Source of the DNA: Motacilla alba alba
Taxonomy: Eukaryota > Chordata > Aves > Passeriformes > Motacillidae
Direction: 5' to 3'
Assembly: GCF_015832195.1 (NCBI RefSeq)
Contig: NC_052033.1
Span: forward strand, 3,038,001 to 3,102,000
DNA: 64,000 nucleotides
Of this stretch, positions 36,401-51,400 are shown one piece after another. Under the pieces are notes generated by a model that worked only from the letters and a program-made list of their open reading frames with translations, ran no database searches and was not told the origin of the DNA. The position numbers were made by a program, and so were the translations under genes. Position 1 is the first letter of the stretch. Each line of letters begins with the position of its first letter.

Positions 36401-39400
36401 AAGAACAAATTCCCTTGTAAGTTGAAAAGAAGTGCAGCAAAGCTGACCTTCAAACCAAGAAATGCACATGCAAATAAAGAACACAGAACCAGTACTGGGA
36501 TTTCATTCCAACAGCAGTTTCACCTACACTTTATGATCAAGTGAAGTCTGGGACCTACCTAATATTGCCAGACCTCAAATTCCCACAAGACTCTGCAAAA
36601 TAATGAAATTTTAAAATATGAAACTTTATACACTGACAAGTTTAGCAGCAGAAGAAAGTATACTAATTTTGTGATTGAAAAAGGAAAGCCCTGATGTTTG
36701 CCATTTATTCTTATTCCTCCTTGTGTCTTGCAGATGACTAAAACATGTCTCAGACCAGCAAGAAGAGTTAATATTGAAAGGGTTTCATTTTGAAGGGCCT
36801 CACTTTCAAAATGTTGTTCTGTTTCTTGCAGTCTCTCAAACAGAGCCAATCCTGGTGCAAAGGGGTGGAAAAATCCCAGCATGACAATTTTGGAAACAGA
36901 ATTTCCATATATATTTAAAAGGAATGGACACTACTTTAGATCTGCTTCTGTGTCACCAAAAAAAAAAAATTATTTTCAAAGTTCTATATCCCTTGGCACT
37001 AAGAATTTTCTCCCTCATGGTACAGTGAGTTTCTTGTGGCAGAGAGAGGTCCTGACTGATGTCAAAAGACAAATATTCAATTCTGAAGCCCATCAGAGCA
37101 CAAGAAAGATGTGTTCCTTCATGCCACGTCTGGTTATGAATTAGCCAAAGGTCTGTACGCTTGAACTGGTGCTGACTTGTTCATTTCTGTTAAAAAAAAA
37201 AATCTCAAGAGCCTCAATAAATTACAATTCCTTCTTAAAGCTAATGTTTGCTAACAACCAAACTAGGGGATGTTAAAGATCATCCTATAAATTAGAGAGT
37301 TGTTCAGTCAACTGTGTGAGAGTCAGGACTTAGAGACTTCTTAGGTAATCTGCAAGTGATATACACTGAGAGAAGCGAAAAGCATTTTAATTTAGGCTCC
37401 ACTCCTGGCAGAACAGTTCTCCCTGTCCCCAGCTGCCTGCCTGACACTGATCCTCACCAGTGCAGTGCTGCAAGTGCATCTGCAGCAGGAGTGGGACTTG
37501 CCCAGGCAGCACTTTCAAACACAGGACATCCCACAATGGTTCAATTGCTTTTTCTTGTATTTCCAATTGCTGCTTTTCTGCTCTGCTGCATCACTAACAA
37601 TGCCTTTCTGCTCCCCACTGACACTTGAACAAATTGGTGCTCACAGGAAAAGAAACCTGCTCATTTTGGCACTCAGAACCAGGTCCCCAAAAACGCAGGC
37701 AAAGTGTGAGACAAGTACCAGGTTTTAGGAGTGCAGTGGCTTTAAGAAAAGTAAATTAGTTGTCAAGCATGAAAACTGAACCAGTGATTATGACAGTCAT
37801 CCCTAGAAAAGCCTGGAGCTCCTAAATGAGTAGCATGAAAGCTCATCAACATGTGGTTTTAAAAGTTGAGTTGGAGCAGTAAGAGAAGCACAAAGGATCA
37901 AGAGAAGCGTAAAACAAAACAAAGAAAGAAAAGCCAAAAAGACAGAAGGAGAGAAAAAAACATTGCAGAGAAACATTCTGAACATGAAAAATACATCAGC
38001 TTGTACCAGCAACAGAAAACAGCCTGGGGTCATTCCTTCACAGAACACATTTTATCAGCAAGAGGAAAAATAAGTGTAAATGCCTTCACATTGTGCTTCA
38101 CCTCTCAAGCTCTTCTCCTTTGCTAATAACCAAACTAGGGGATGCTAAAGATCATCTGAGGATGATGATAAAGATCACTGAGGATGGCAGTGGGGATTGT
38201 GCACCAGAGGCTGTGACACAATCCCAGGACCCCTGATAGGGGGGACACAGGACAACTTTGATAACAGAGATGTGTTAGAAAAGTGTAATTAATTTTCTCC
38301 TGGGTCCACGAAGAACATTTGTGCTGTCCCTGAGGAGCTGTGCATTGTTTTGTTTCAGAAGGGGTGTCCTGTGGCACACCCTGCCCACACAACCCCCTGG
38401 CAAAGGGACAGCCAAAGAGAAAATTCTGTATTTCATCAGCTTCCCTTTCTTCCCCCAAAATGACATCAAGAGCAAAGACCTTGCAGCAGAAAACCTGAAA
38501 ATGAATAGATAGGGCTGAATGGAAGCAATTTCACAGTTAGAGACTTTTGGAAATTAAGGCAGGGGTATGTTGCACACAGCAGCCAGGCTGAGTGAGACAG
38601 CTCTCCTCACATACCTAGAACTCAGTTGTGATTTCTACAGCAACAAAGATCTGGCAATCTTAGAATTGCATCTGAAAAATAGTTTAATGTGCTCTCTTTC
38701 AAAATACTGCCAGTAGCATTTTGCAAAAGATGAAGCTTTCAGTTTAGGATTTACTTCCAATCATAAAAGACAAAATAATCAAACATACAGTTCTTGGTAG
38801 CAAAGCCAGGTCATCTCAGAGTTAATCTAAACCAGCATCACTGCAGCTGAGTGGATCACTGTGATCCAGAATTCAAAGAACACCCATCCCAATTTGCAGG
38901 CAGCAATAGTCTGAAGTCAGTTCTGCTTGGGGCAGCAACTGTCAGGAGACAATTACTGAGGCTCTTTAAATGAGTAAATTTCCATCTTTTCTGTCTTGGA
39001 AAAAAAAGAACACAGCAGGAATATAAAGTTGTCCATTTTTTCTTTTTCCCTGCAGCAGCGTGGCTGATCTTGCATTATGAATGGTAACACTGCTGGAAGC
39101 TCAGCACTCACCTGCCAGACAGATGAGCTGAGGCTGAGCTCCTCTCTAGGCAGCCCCAGAGTAATTCTAGTTTCAAATTATCCACATATTAAAAAAATCT
39201 CAAACCAGGCTTAAAGGTTTTTTATTTATTTATAACTGACAGCCATCAGAAGGCTCATCCCTGTCAGACCTCCTGGAAGCAGGGATGGATTTATACCCAA
39301 GTAATCATGGCTCATCCTGCTCCACAGGTCAGCAGAGCTGTGGCAATCCATCACCTTCACACCCACCCTCGGCCATTACAGGGCATTAAGCTCCACCTTG

Positions 39401-42400
39401 AGCAGCAAAGGAATTTCAGGCCAGTGTGAAATAAATTGCTCTAATTTGGATTTGCTGCAGTGACAGTTAGCTCAGCCCTTGCTGCACAGTTGTTAGACTA
39501 AGCTCTTTTTTGACTCAGAGATGGGGCAACTGAGAGGTTTTAAAAACTGTTATTCTATTTTCAGTCTCATGACAAAGGTGAGATAATACAGATGTTATAA
39601 TTCATGCTATCACAATCAGAAGCTAATTATTTCCTAATTAAAATACACTATAAGTGTTTCTTGGCCTATCAGCTTTAGCTACACTATGTTGTAAATGTTT
39701 TGAAGCTAACCATCTAAAATTATGACTATTATTACCATTTCCCACACACGGTGACCTGCTAAGCTGTCAGAACTGGTCACCTTTTCTAAACCCTACAGCT
39801 TTCCAAGAAGTCACTTCTTGTGGCTTAACACCACACATTACAAACTGTGGCTGTATTTTAACCTGCTCCAATCTTTACTTCTGATGCCATCAATCATGCT
39901 ACGCTACCCCACGTTATTCCTGCTGACACTAAACCCAGTCCCACACCACCTGGCAGCCCAGAAAAGTCAATAAATGGCAGAAGCTGCAGCCAGCCTGGCT
40001 CATACCTGCTCGGGGCTCCACTGTCCTGTTGGAATCTGCATCCATGAACACGAAGCGTCCACCCCCGAAGTCTTTGGAGTAGTCAGAGAGATAGAGCAGA
40101 GAAGTGTAGTCAAAAGAGCCATAAGTCACCTGTGGGGAGAGCCAAAATTACCAAAATTTACCAAATTCTTGTTCTTATCTCTGCAGAACACAGCTAACTG
40201 AGCAGATGGATCTGGTGGGTTTTTCTGATTTTCAGCTTTTTCATGTATTTAATAAAGGGGTCTTTGAAAACCAAGAACACCTTTTTCTAGGAATTATCTG
40301 TGTTTATTAGCCTATTCTCTCGTGTTTACACACACTACAAGACTGGCATGTCATGTTTATTATTTCTATTGTTATAGTTTCCATCATTAGAGAAGTGATT
40401 GTTGTTTTTTGCTCTTGAATGACAGAAATCAATCATAGTGTCAGAAGTGCCTTGTATCAAAAAGACAGGATTTCTACTATTCCAAGATAAAATTTCACCA
40501 GGAGGTTAATAAGCAGAAGAACAGCCCTTGACTAATGATTTCCATCCATGATCTAATCTTGGGTATAAGGTTTCTGGATACCTCACTGCTATTCTTTCAC
40601 CAGCTACCACACAGGAGATTCATGGTAACAATAAATCAGAACTCCCAAATAAATACACATTTGCTGGGGGAGCTTCTACTCTTTTCCATACAGGTTTTGT
40701 TTAAAACCCTTCAAACTGAGCTTTGGAAGTCTCTGCTTCTTCTCAGCCTACAGACCAAACATGCCACTTTTAAGTACAGCAAGGTGATTTTTTTTCCTTC
40801 CTTTTAAAACATTATTTTTGGTTGATACGTCTGCTGAAGTTGGAGAAAATAAATACTACATACTAACACTGAGAGTGAAGCTATCTAAATATTTACATTG
40901 TGTTTAGCTGATTCTGGAAATATTTCCTTTCATATCTACATGTTACCAGCAATTAAAAAAATACTTGAAATCAAGGGCTGTGTTCTCCAATTTCTTTGTG
41001 TATCTCAACTCAGAAGTTCAGCATGGCACTGTCAAGCAGTGAAATGTGCAGCACAGTAGTACTGCATAAATACACAGAATTTGCAGAGTGTTTTGACTGA
41101 CCTGCTGACTGTTAGAGGTAGGTGCTACTTCCAAACTTAGAAGTTTTCTAAATATTTTCAGTCATGTTTCAAGTTATATTCATTAGTGCCAGTTAAATTT
41201 TGGCTCAGGAGCAGTTGTACACATTTTTCTGTAAGGGCAGGACCAGAGAGAACATAACAGCAGATGGAATGGGAAGACATTTCCATTCATGCTCATGTTA
41301 TTATTTTGACCATAAGGGCTCAGAGGAAACAAGCCAAACCACAAAAATGAGAGAAATATTACAGTGATCCCCTTCTCCCCATATTTTCCCAAACCCTGGT
41401 AGCAATACAAGGCAATAAATGAGAATTAATGAGCAAGTGCTAGTGCAGCACCTCAAACCAGCCACTCGAGAGCCCTTCTCATGCAAATCAGCTTTGCAAA
41501 GCCATTTTCCACTTCACTGACTTGGTGATAAAAACTTCCAGTCGATTTAAGGAAGGCTCCAGCCAGTGCAGAAGTTCATTCAACTCATACTTGCAAGTTT
41601 AATCATTAAGAACTGTTTTTATCAACTCTTCAGAGGAGCAGCAAATCTTTGCTCCCCCAGTGCACTCTCCCTCCTCTCCAAGGTGGTTTTACCAATTCTA
41701 AACTTCTTAAAACTGAACACCAACCATTTTAGCCCAACCAAACACACCTGATTGCTAGAGATGACTAATGTGGGGAATGAAGTCTGCAAGGGAAAATGCC
41801 TTTTCTCTTCCTGTCCTTATTCATTACTCACTCTCAGAAAGCAACCAGGCCTGAGAAATGCAACACTATGGAAAGCAGGCACTAAATTAAACTCAGTTCT
41901 TTATAATGCTAGAAGTCCCTCCATGTATATCAAATACATTTGTTACCCTGGCAATGATTTCCAGTACCAGACAGATTAATAATTGAACCAAAAGATCAAA
42001 CTATGTGAGAGAAGCTGTCATTAAAAGCCACACAGCAGCAAATCAAATTTCTACAGCTCCTTGTAAACAACTCAAGAGAAAAAAATGCAGCTATTTCCAT
42101 TCAGCCTGCTATGTCATATGGTTAGTGTGCTCTTTTTGAACACTCCTTATCCAAAGAGTCAAACACAGATAATATTTAATGGTAGATGCTCATAATGAGC
42201 ATCTTTAAATAAATAAATAATAAAGAAATAATTGCCTTATTTAAAGACTATTATTATAAATAGAACTAATTGCCAGAATTAGTTGCAGTGGTTTTTTTTG
42301 AGGGACACATTTCTCAGCAACTAAACAGTTGTAGGACCATGCAAGAGGTCTGCACTTACTGAGGATATTTAGGACAGCATCCTCTGCTTTCCAGTGCAGA

Positions 42401-45400
42401 AGAAAATTCACTTTGCAATCAGCATTGGTCTAGCATGCAGAAAAAGAGTCAAAACTTCTCTTTTCCTGTAAGCTTTCACCTAATTCTGGGTAGATAAGCA
42501 CCAGAATAGCCTTGCCAGCACTTCCAGAGTGCTGTTTCTTGGCAGTGTCTATTAGCAGACAATGCAAGAGCAAAGAGCACACCTCTGAATTGCAAGGGGC
42601 TGTAGGTGAGCTGAGGTGATGGCTTTGAGCAGAAATGAGAATCAACCTCCTCCATTTTCAGAGATGATGCCATCCTGGGGCAGAAATTGGATCTTTTGAT
42701 GTGTTTTATTAAATGTAGGGGAAGAAAAGAAGAGTGGAAAGTCTGCTAGAAGAGACTGCAGCTGCTCTCAGTGACAGACTGAGCAGGCAGAGAGGGCTGC
42801 AGGGACAGGGGAGGGCTGGGGACATGGAGAGCACATTGCAGGTGAGGAGAATTAAAGGTTTGGCTTGTTCAGCTCAGAGAAATAAAGGCTGGAAAGGGAT
42901 AAGATTCCTACCTATAAATATATGGGGGTGGGAGGATTTAGAACTGGGAGGAGGAACAAAAATAGCTATAAACTGATCATGGACATGTTTAGGCTAAAAA
43001 AACCAGAATCAATTTTGGGAAATGTGCACTGAAGTGCTGGACTAGCTCTGATAGAAGAAATTCAAGGAAAACAAACCCAAAACCATCTTATGGCAGAGCC
43101 TGACAGTTCTGTGAAGGATGAGAGGATCTGTGCCCAGGCAGGGGACTGCACAGATCTCCAAGTCCCACACTGCTTCCACCAGAGAATGCTGTAAGACTGC
43201 AGTGCTGACAGTGTGAAGTGTGCAACTCCATTATAAATCAGGTATTTGACATTTGGAAGCCTGAGCTCCAAACAAATTCCATCCAAGATGAAACTCCACA
43301 TCTTAAAACAACACTCTCTTCATTTGACTGAGAGGCTTATAAATCCAACAAGATTAAATGAGTCATTTGGGTGATTTCAGGGTTTCCATTCCTATGTAAC
43401 TACAAACCAAGGAAATTTTAGGAGGGGAAAAAAAACAAAGCCTCAGATAAACACAATAAATCTGTACTACTCCATTATGCTGTTAGAAGTCTTCAGGGAG
43501 ATTCAGGTTGAGAAATCTAATTGCAGTGGACTCAGCAACATCAGGAAAAAGGCAAGAGGGGTTTTCATACGTTCCAAGAAGCCACATCTTTTTAACAACA
43601 ATGTCACTCTGAAACAGAAAATATAATGAACTGTTTTGCTAAGGCTCCATTTTGCCTTTCTTCTGGAAGGAGGCAAGGAAAAAATTGTGATGTCTTCTAG
43701 GAATAACCTTCACTGTTAAAGCATGCAGAAATACCTAAAGTGACTTGTTCTGCTCCAAGGGGAAAGCATAAATAATGATCCAAGACAAAAGCATCCAGCA
43801 AACTAGCAAGTTTTATTGATCTTTTTTCAACTTCCCAGCATCACATAGGAACTCTACTGCTCTTTTCTGAGAAGAACTTGTATCAGATCAAGAGAAATGT
43901 ATTTTTTTTTCCTTGCTTTCAACTGCAGTCTGGAAGTGGAGAAGTTTGCTGGAGGAAGTGGAATACAAGCCAGGCTGACTGCACTGGAGGCAACCTGGGA
44001 AGCTGCACAACTTCATCCTAATTAGTCTCTCTCAGACTATTTATGATTATGAACAAGGTGTTTGGAAACTGCCCCAACTGGGATAATTCTCTTCACAGAC
44101 TCTGAATTATTTAGGTTGTGTAAAAGATCTCCAAGATCACTGACTCCAACCCCTGTCAGAAATCACACAACCCCATTATTCATATAAAACACCACTAAGG
44201 TCTAGGTTATGCATTCCAAGTCTAAGAGAGCACTTTTCCTGCTTGTTTTGGGTTTTTTTTTGAAGCTAGAGATGGGTTAGAAAAAGCCAAGGCAAATCAA
44301 CTGATGTATCTGCTCCCTGAACAGGCAGCCTGCAAGATAAATAAAACATGGACAAAAGAGAAGGATAAAAACAGGAAAACATTCAGCCTGCTGTCCATCA
44401 CGTTCAGGCATTCTCAGGATGACAGGACAGAAAAGCAGCTTCCACAAATTCTCTTCATGTAAACTTATTTGCATGTAAATGACAAAAATGACTTGGACAT
44501 TATAGGGGATATTAGGTGGGAACACTTAACTGAGAGGTTATCCAACCACCTTATTCATTTCCCAATGCAAAACACGTGCAGAGAAGAATAAAGAGAATAC
44601 TGGCAAGCAGGGCTTGGGCAGACACAAATCTCATTATAGTAATAAATCAGAGTCTGGAATTCTAAAATAGGCTTTTTTGGGGCTGAAATAAAAGAGTGGA
44701 GCAAATAGGCACGAGCTGTTGAAATATACTGTTTTCCCACCCTTGTGGCAGTCAAATCTGATTCTCTGAAATTGTGGAAAAACTGTAAGGAACCAATGAA
44801 TTCACTGCACTTCACACAAGCAGAATCACCAGTTTCCTTCTTCCCAAGGGTCTCTTGGAATTTGCTGGAATCCTGGATGCTGAGAATTTTAAACTTTCTG
44901 TGCTGAAAGGCACAGACCCCCAAGAGAGCACTGAATTTGACCTGAGGCTGTGGAGAAGGCTTCCAAAATTGATTGACAGCACTGGGATTACAGGTGTGGA
45001 GTTGGTTAGAAGTGTGTAATATCATAGGGTGGAAGACTTAGAGTTTGGGATTTTAGACTATAGAAATAAATATAAAGCAAGATGGAGGTTTTAGGGCAGA
45101 GACAGGTTGTTCTTCTTTACATTCTTCCTTCTTCTTCATGGGTTTGGGTGATGTTTTTTAATTGGACAGAAAAGTCCTCTCATTGCAGGCTTCAAGGGAT
45201 CAGTTATTGGGTTAAAAGGGAAAATAATCCAGGTGTCATTTCTTAATTGGATAGTTTAGCCTTAAAAGACCTTGTAACAAGAACATTTAGCCATTTTGTG
45301 CCATGCTAATGAAGGACTGCAGAACTCATTGCTGTGGGACTGTAACACTGATAAGAAACAATAAAAACCTGGGTCTGAATGTGAACTATCTTCTCAACTG

Positions 45401-48400
45401 CCTTCAATCCCAACCCCAAGAGAGGCTGGAAGAAAGGAAGGAAGAAAAGGGAAACAAAGAACCCACAGGAACTGAGCATAACTTGATGGAATTTCTGTGA
45501 GCCCCACCAGCACAATTTGCTCCCTACAGCCATTTCCCACCAACACAAATCAAAACAGTCTGGACTTCAAAACCACCCCTACACCTCTGGTCCAGAGCCA
45601 TTCCTATTCACTGGTTACATCACAGCTTTTCAAACCAGAGGCACCCAAAACCTGGCAGATTCCACCCTGCAGGACTTTCTGCTTCCAAACATAAGCTGTG
45701 TCATCACTACCACCACATTTCCTAAATTTAAGCTGCTCCTGCTCACATGAACAAGGACACAGGAACTCACAGCAATGTTGTGACAAACAAAAGACACTTC
45801 CCTCAGACCGGCTTTTTCCAGGAAATATTTTCAGGCAAGGAATATTTCTGTTTGATTTTTTCATGTCTCAGGTCATAGACTTCAAGGTACACAGCCCACT
45901 TACAGACTTGAGCCCTAAGGAATAACTTGGATTTTACTGGGATTATTTTATTTAGTTCCATTTTGGGTAATCCCTGACTCCAGAGTAACTTTTATAAATC
46001 CTGAAGGCATGAAACGTGGGTATTGTGCAGGTGCTTTTTTGGGTTAGTTTTTGTGTTGTGGGGCTTTTTTTCTTTGGTATTCTGCTGTTCTGCACAGAAT
46101 GCTTGAACTCAGTGAAACTCAGCAATAAACTCAATACCAAATCATTTAAGTCCATTGAGAAATGCCCAGCATTAAGTTATAAGCCTAGAAATAAGACTGT
46201 GCAGTTAAAAGGATCAAAACAGCAAGTTATTGAAAGAGGGTACCAGGTCCCACATGGCCACTGAAACACAAGAAGCTTCAATTCACATACAGCTGAAATA
46301 CAAATATTAAGCCTTTTTGAAGAGCCTTAGATCAATAACAACAGAGACCAACTGACCACTGTGAAACAGCTCCTCCAGATCTGGCTGAAAGAGCAATTCA
46401 GGTCATTTTAATCAATGTATCTGACAAAAGAGATTCCTGTGTAGTCATTCTCACAGTTTACTAATTCTAACAAAACTAAACGAGAGAAAATAAAAACGAA
46501 TGGGATGTAATGGCCTGTGTTTCTAAAACTCACCTCCCATTAGGTTCATCCCCTGAAGCACAAGCTTTCAAACCTGTTTGATGGGTTGTTTAAATGCAAA
46601 ATGATTTCGAGGTGATTTAATAATAATAATAGATGTTTGCAGCCCATGCCAGCCCCCTCCTCACCTTGTCCACGTGTGGGTGCCAGTACTCATCGTGTGT
46701 TGTCTTGGCTCCTGTGCTGTTCATCCTGGAGAAGAAGGTTGGCTTGGTCAGGTACAAGGCAGAAGAGCTGATACCAAACACCTGAGCAATCCTCTGCTGA
46801 ATCCTCTGCCTCACATCCCTGCAAAGAACACACAGGGCTGTCAGTGACACCTCCCTCCTGCTGCTGCTGTGCTCTTCATCACTCCCTGCTTCTTCCTCAG
46901 CTGAGAAACACGGGAACACACAGCCACATCTGATTTTGCCTTGAGAAGGGAGGAGAGGAGAGAGGGGACAGAGGGAAAAGAGAGGGAAAAGAAAGAGAGA
47001 GAGAAGAGACTCCCCCAGGGATTTTGGTTAGGGTTTGTTGCTTTGGGTTCTTTTTTTTTAATTATCAGAATATCAAGGAATACAAATTTTGACTCCTGTG
47101 GCCTAGGTTTGAAAATTTCTGTCTGTTTTCCTGAGTAATTCCACACCTATCCCACTGTTTGTTAACTGCTGAGAACACTGAAGTCTTTCACAGAGATATT
47201 CTGAATCCAAAGCAGGTAAAAAACAAAGTTGTACCTTCATGAAAGGGTTGCCTCTGAAGAACCTTTAATTACTTTTAAATCAACTGGTGAAGTCCCTGGC
47301 ACCATGAAATTCAGGGTTCTTGGTCAACATATGTATTGGTATTATTATCAGATTTTTTTAAATGAATGTCTCTTTTAAAAGATGTCTTTCACAAATACAC
47401 AATTACAGTGTACAAACAAGATAATGTGAGAAAACACATTTCTGCAGTTGGGCATGGCATTACATTAGTAGGTTGGTATCTTCCATTGCATTTCTCCACT
47501 CGACAGGACTGAACCTCAGCATAACTTTCAAGAGAGTTTTTCCCACGCATTTCTCTAGGGAACTTAAATAATGACTAAAAAGAAGTGGCAGAATTAAAAC
47601 AAGACCTGTGGTGTGTGTCTACAGGCTGTGAAATTCATCTCTTAAAATCCACAATTACTAAAAAATACTAAATATTCATTCTCTTCACACCTAGTCCCTC
47701 ACAAGAAATAGAAATAACACACATAGATTTGATTTTTTTAACCTCACTTTGCATTTTTTGGGGTCAATTCAAGCTATTTTACATGTGAAATATAAAAAAG
47801 TATCAAACGAAGTCAGGGGGATTTTCAGGGATCTATATGGCTGCAAGAGCTGAGGTTTCAAGTTCAGAGCTACATAGTGGTGGAGTGTGCAAAAGGAAAG
47901 AACCTACAGCTCCTTCCTCTCATGCTGTGGGAGGCTGATCTTGCTGTCTGCCTTTTCCAAGGAGCAGGATGCAGGAAAGGCTCTCAGAAAGCATTAACTG
48001 CAATGATTCGTTTTGTGAATGGAGAGCTTTGAACAAGCCAGCTGAAGAATTCACAGCCACAAACCCCAGAGCAGCTGATTCCCTGGCCCCTGTGCCAGCC
48101 AGGAATAAATCCCCTCCCAAGCAGTCAGGCCACAGTCTTGACATAACTAAACCTCCTCCAGTTGTCCTGCTCTGCAAGGAGTCCTCCCTCTTCTTTCAGC
48201 CTGGTTCATTTTTCACTTTTAAAAGCTTTCTATTAAGGTTTGCTGTCTGGTGTTTATAAGGCTCTGTTAAAGCTCCTTTCCTCTTGGAGACTGATGTGCA
48301 ATGGCTTTGGGCACAATGTGTATTTTACAAACCAAACAGGATGCAAAGCCCTACTCAATACGCCAAATACAGCTTTGAAAAGTAAAATAAGGTCACTTTT

Positions 48401-51400
48401 TAGCCTAGAAAAACTCATCTGTACAGTCTGTTTTCTGCTGGCCAGGCCATTTCAACATTTATCAATATCCTGACTGCAGGTTTTCATTCCGTTCCCTGCC
48501 CTGCGTTTCAAACACAAAATACTGGCAAAATACTTAAGGACAAAAGCATTGTTCTTCACGTGTAAACCAACTGACAAGAGAAGCCAAATTTCAGCTCAGA
48601 AGAAAGGAATGAATGAGCCCAAAACTGGGAGAGCCACGTTGTTCCCTCAGCCTCGATGAACCAGAAGCAGCAGGAGCCTCCCTCCCCTCATTGCTCCTCA
48701 CAACTGTTGGGACAGTTCTGGTGGACTGTGGCTACAAAGAAAATATTTCTTCATGCTGGAGAAGCATTTATTTTCATAAGCACAGGAACTCTTATCTGTT
48801 CAGACTGCTGAGGTGCACCCTGGCTCTGAGCAAATGCAATAACAGAGCTCTGCAGGGGCAAGAAATGCCCAGGAACAGCATCCACTCAACAGCATCAGCA
48901 CCAAATTAATGCTCCCCCCACATCTGTCAGCAGCAGTCCTCGTCCCTTTGCACTGAGTCACTGGGAAATGCCAAAAGGCAGACCAGAACTCCCTGAAAGG
49001 AGCACATGAGCACCAGATTCTGTAAAAGTTCTGTTTTGAGTGATGGGTTTTAGGGTGTGTGATACTCTGTCTGCAGATACTCTCATCTGCCTCATGATTT
49101 TTAGACCACCAGGCATCCTGTTCGACATCCTGGTTTGGTGGGGGCTTGTCAGGGCCCCAGGACTGGAACTCAATTCTTGCTCACAGGTGTGTTTGTCCAC
49201 CCCATGGAACACTGCACCCAGTGAAAGGAGAAGGGGCACTTTGCCCTCCTTTGCCTGCATCGCTTTGCTACAGTGGCCCTGGGATTTCTCCACCTCCTAA
49301 CCTGGCTGGAGTATTTTCTGGAATGACCTTTGGTGGTCTCCACAGAAGACCCTTCATCCACTGTACAACCACTGTGGCAGATGGACTGAGATGGGAGAAG
49401 GCTCCCTCCAAGGCTGAGACATGAAACCCCTATATGGAAGAGACTCCTTTTCTCCCCAAGGACTGAAACCTGTAACCTGGGAGGGGGGCAGTGTGTGTGG
49501 GGGAGAACAGCTGACCAAACTGAGATGTTTGCCTGCAGGCAGTGACCACTGGACCAAGAAGACAATGGCTCTTGCCCACAGCTGACCAGATGACTATTGT
49601 GTTACCCCTCTCCCCTCCTTCACAATTCTCAACAGAAAATTCTAATAAAAACCCCCAAGTTAGCTAGCTTAAACGAGATCTCCCCAGCGTGAAAGTGACT
49701 CCTGGACTGGACCTTGACTGCACCTCGAAGAACTTCATCACCTCTACGTTGGTAGCTATTACCTCCCTTTCTCTCAACCCTTTTCTCTCCATAGGCTTTC
49801 TCTCTCTCTTTTCCCCAATCCCCTCCAAGGCATTTTGCTGTGATCATTCAATGAAGTACACTGGTTTTGATTGTTACTGCAAACCCCTTGCCGTGTTGGT
49901 GTTTTTACCCTGAGATCAGATAACGAACCATCACGATCTCCGTTCGTAAGGACGGATCGTGACAGGGTGATGAGGAAGAAAATAAAAAAAAAAAAAGCCA
50001 GTGAAGTAGCTGGAAGTTCAAGGAACACACAACTTGCAAGGAAGTTCACCAGCTTGCAAAGCTGCCAGCTTAATGTAGCAGCAGCAGCACAGAGAGCTGA
50101 AAGTGCCACTGGAAAGTTTCTGTGAGACACAGGCTCTGCCAGACCAACACAAAAAATGCAGTCAGGAGCCACTGCAAAGGGTGATTCAGCCATGGTGACA
50201 GGAACACTCAAAGCTCAATCCACACAACTCCTTGATGATCCCACTTGTCAGCACTGTCCAGGGAGCTGCCAAAGCAAAGGGCTCCTGCAGCCAGAGAGCT
50301 TGAACAGCAATCACACACACAACAGACAGAAAGCAAACCCACAGCTCCTCCCCTGCTCCTGCTTCTGCCTTCATAACCTGGCAGGTTTTGGGAATAAATC
50401 TTTGATTGTGCTGCTTTTTGCTCAACTCACCCCTTCCACCAAGCACCCTGATTAAAGGTCTCTCTTCTGAACAAACATTTCATTTGTTATGTGGAACAAG
50501 AGGGATTGCTGTAATGTGCTTGGCAGATGGTGGTTAAAGCATCAGCCTAGAAACCATAATTGAGTCTGAAGCAATGTAATTTTGACAGAGACAGTTTAGA
50601 AACGAGCCCCCTGGCTCAGGATGCCTTCTCAGATTCGTTATTGTTGCAATCAGTAATACTCAGACATGAATTACATTCAGTAATTTCTCTCAAGAGTGTA
50701 TTTTTAAAGTGACCTTGGTAGGCAAGGGAAAGTAATGAAGATAAATGCTCCCAAAAATAGCATAAAATCATTCATTAAGGCCATAAAGTACTACAGTCCA
50801 TGCTAAACCACTGCCATTAATAGGAACAGAAGCATTTGATAATATATTTTGTATTAGCTTCATATCCATTAGACTGAAACATCCCCTATGCTGGCATGAA
50901 GCCCCAAGGGAATACTGACATTCCCTAGCAGCTGTCTCATCTCACAGCATCAATTTATAAAATTATTGAAAAATTGAATCCTTCTGTTCATGTAAAACAG
51001 CAATTATACATTTTCTTTATGCAAAATTCAATAACAATCAAGGAATCATCTAATTTTTGCAATATTGGGATCAGAAGTAAAAGCATTTTGAAGACATTCA
51101 TCTATAAAGACAATGACATCTAAAAACATTTGTTAAATAGAAGTAAGCTTGAAGTGATTAATATTTAAGGATTATATTAATTAATTAGTATTTTAATAAA
51201 ACTAATAAATCCATTTGGCTACTTAACATTCCTTCCACCACTAGAGGGAGGTCAGATTCCTTCACACAGGCAGAAAAAAAAGACAAAAAAAAAAAAAAAA
51301 AAAAAAAGAGTTCAAATATTCAAATCAGGGACATTTTAAATTATGAGAAACCAACTGAAATGCATTACCAAAGAATTATTGTGTCTAGTCAACAAAGAAT

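Larger units (their letters stand above)
30482..40005 (-). other. OGFOD3: OGFOD3 intron 8
   Basis: A 9.5-kb intron. It carries the solo LTR at 30772-31070, an older LTR around it, a CR1 copy at 33190-33635, AT-rich sequence near 34180-34290 and a pair of 39-bp direct repeats at 37247 and 38119. I saw no further exon in it. Confidence 0.6.
40130..46664 (-). other. OGFOD3: OGFOD3 intron 7
   Basis: A 6.5-kb intron. It carries a CR1-like copy at about 42735-43060, a short CR1 remnant near 44110-44180 and an LTR-like element at about 44996-45530. A 21-bp near-palindrome at 42184-42204 is probably chance. Confidence 0.6.

Noticed and set aside
42184..42204. 21-bp near-perfect palindrome AGATGCTCAT...
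   Set aside because: Single, AT-rich and in a large intron; one such palindrome in 64 kb needs no special explanation.
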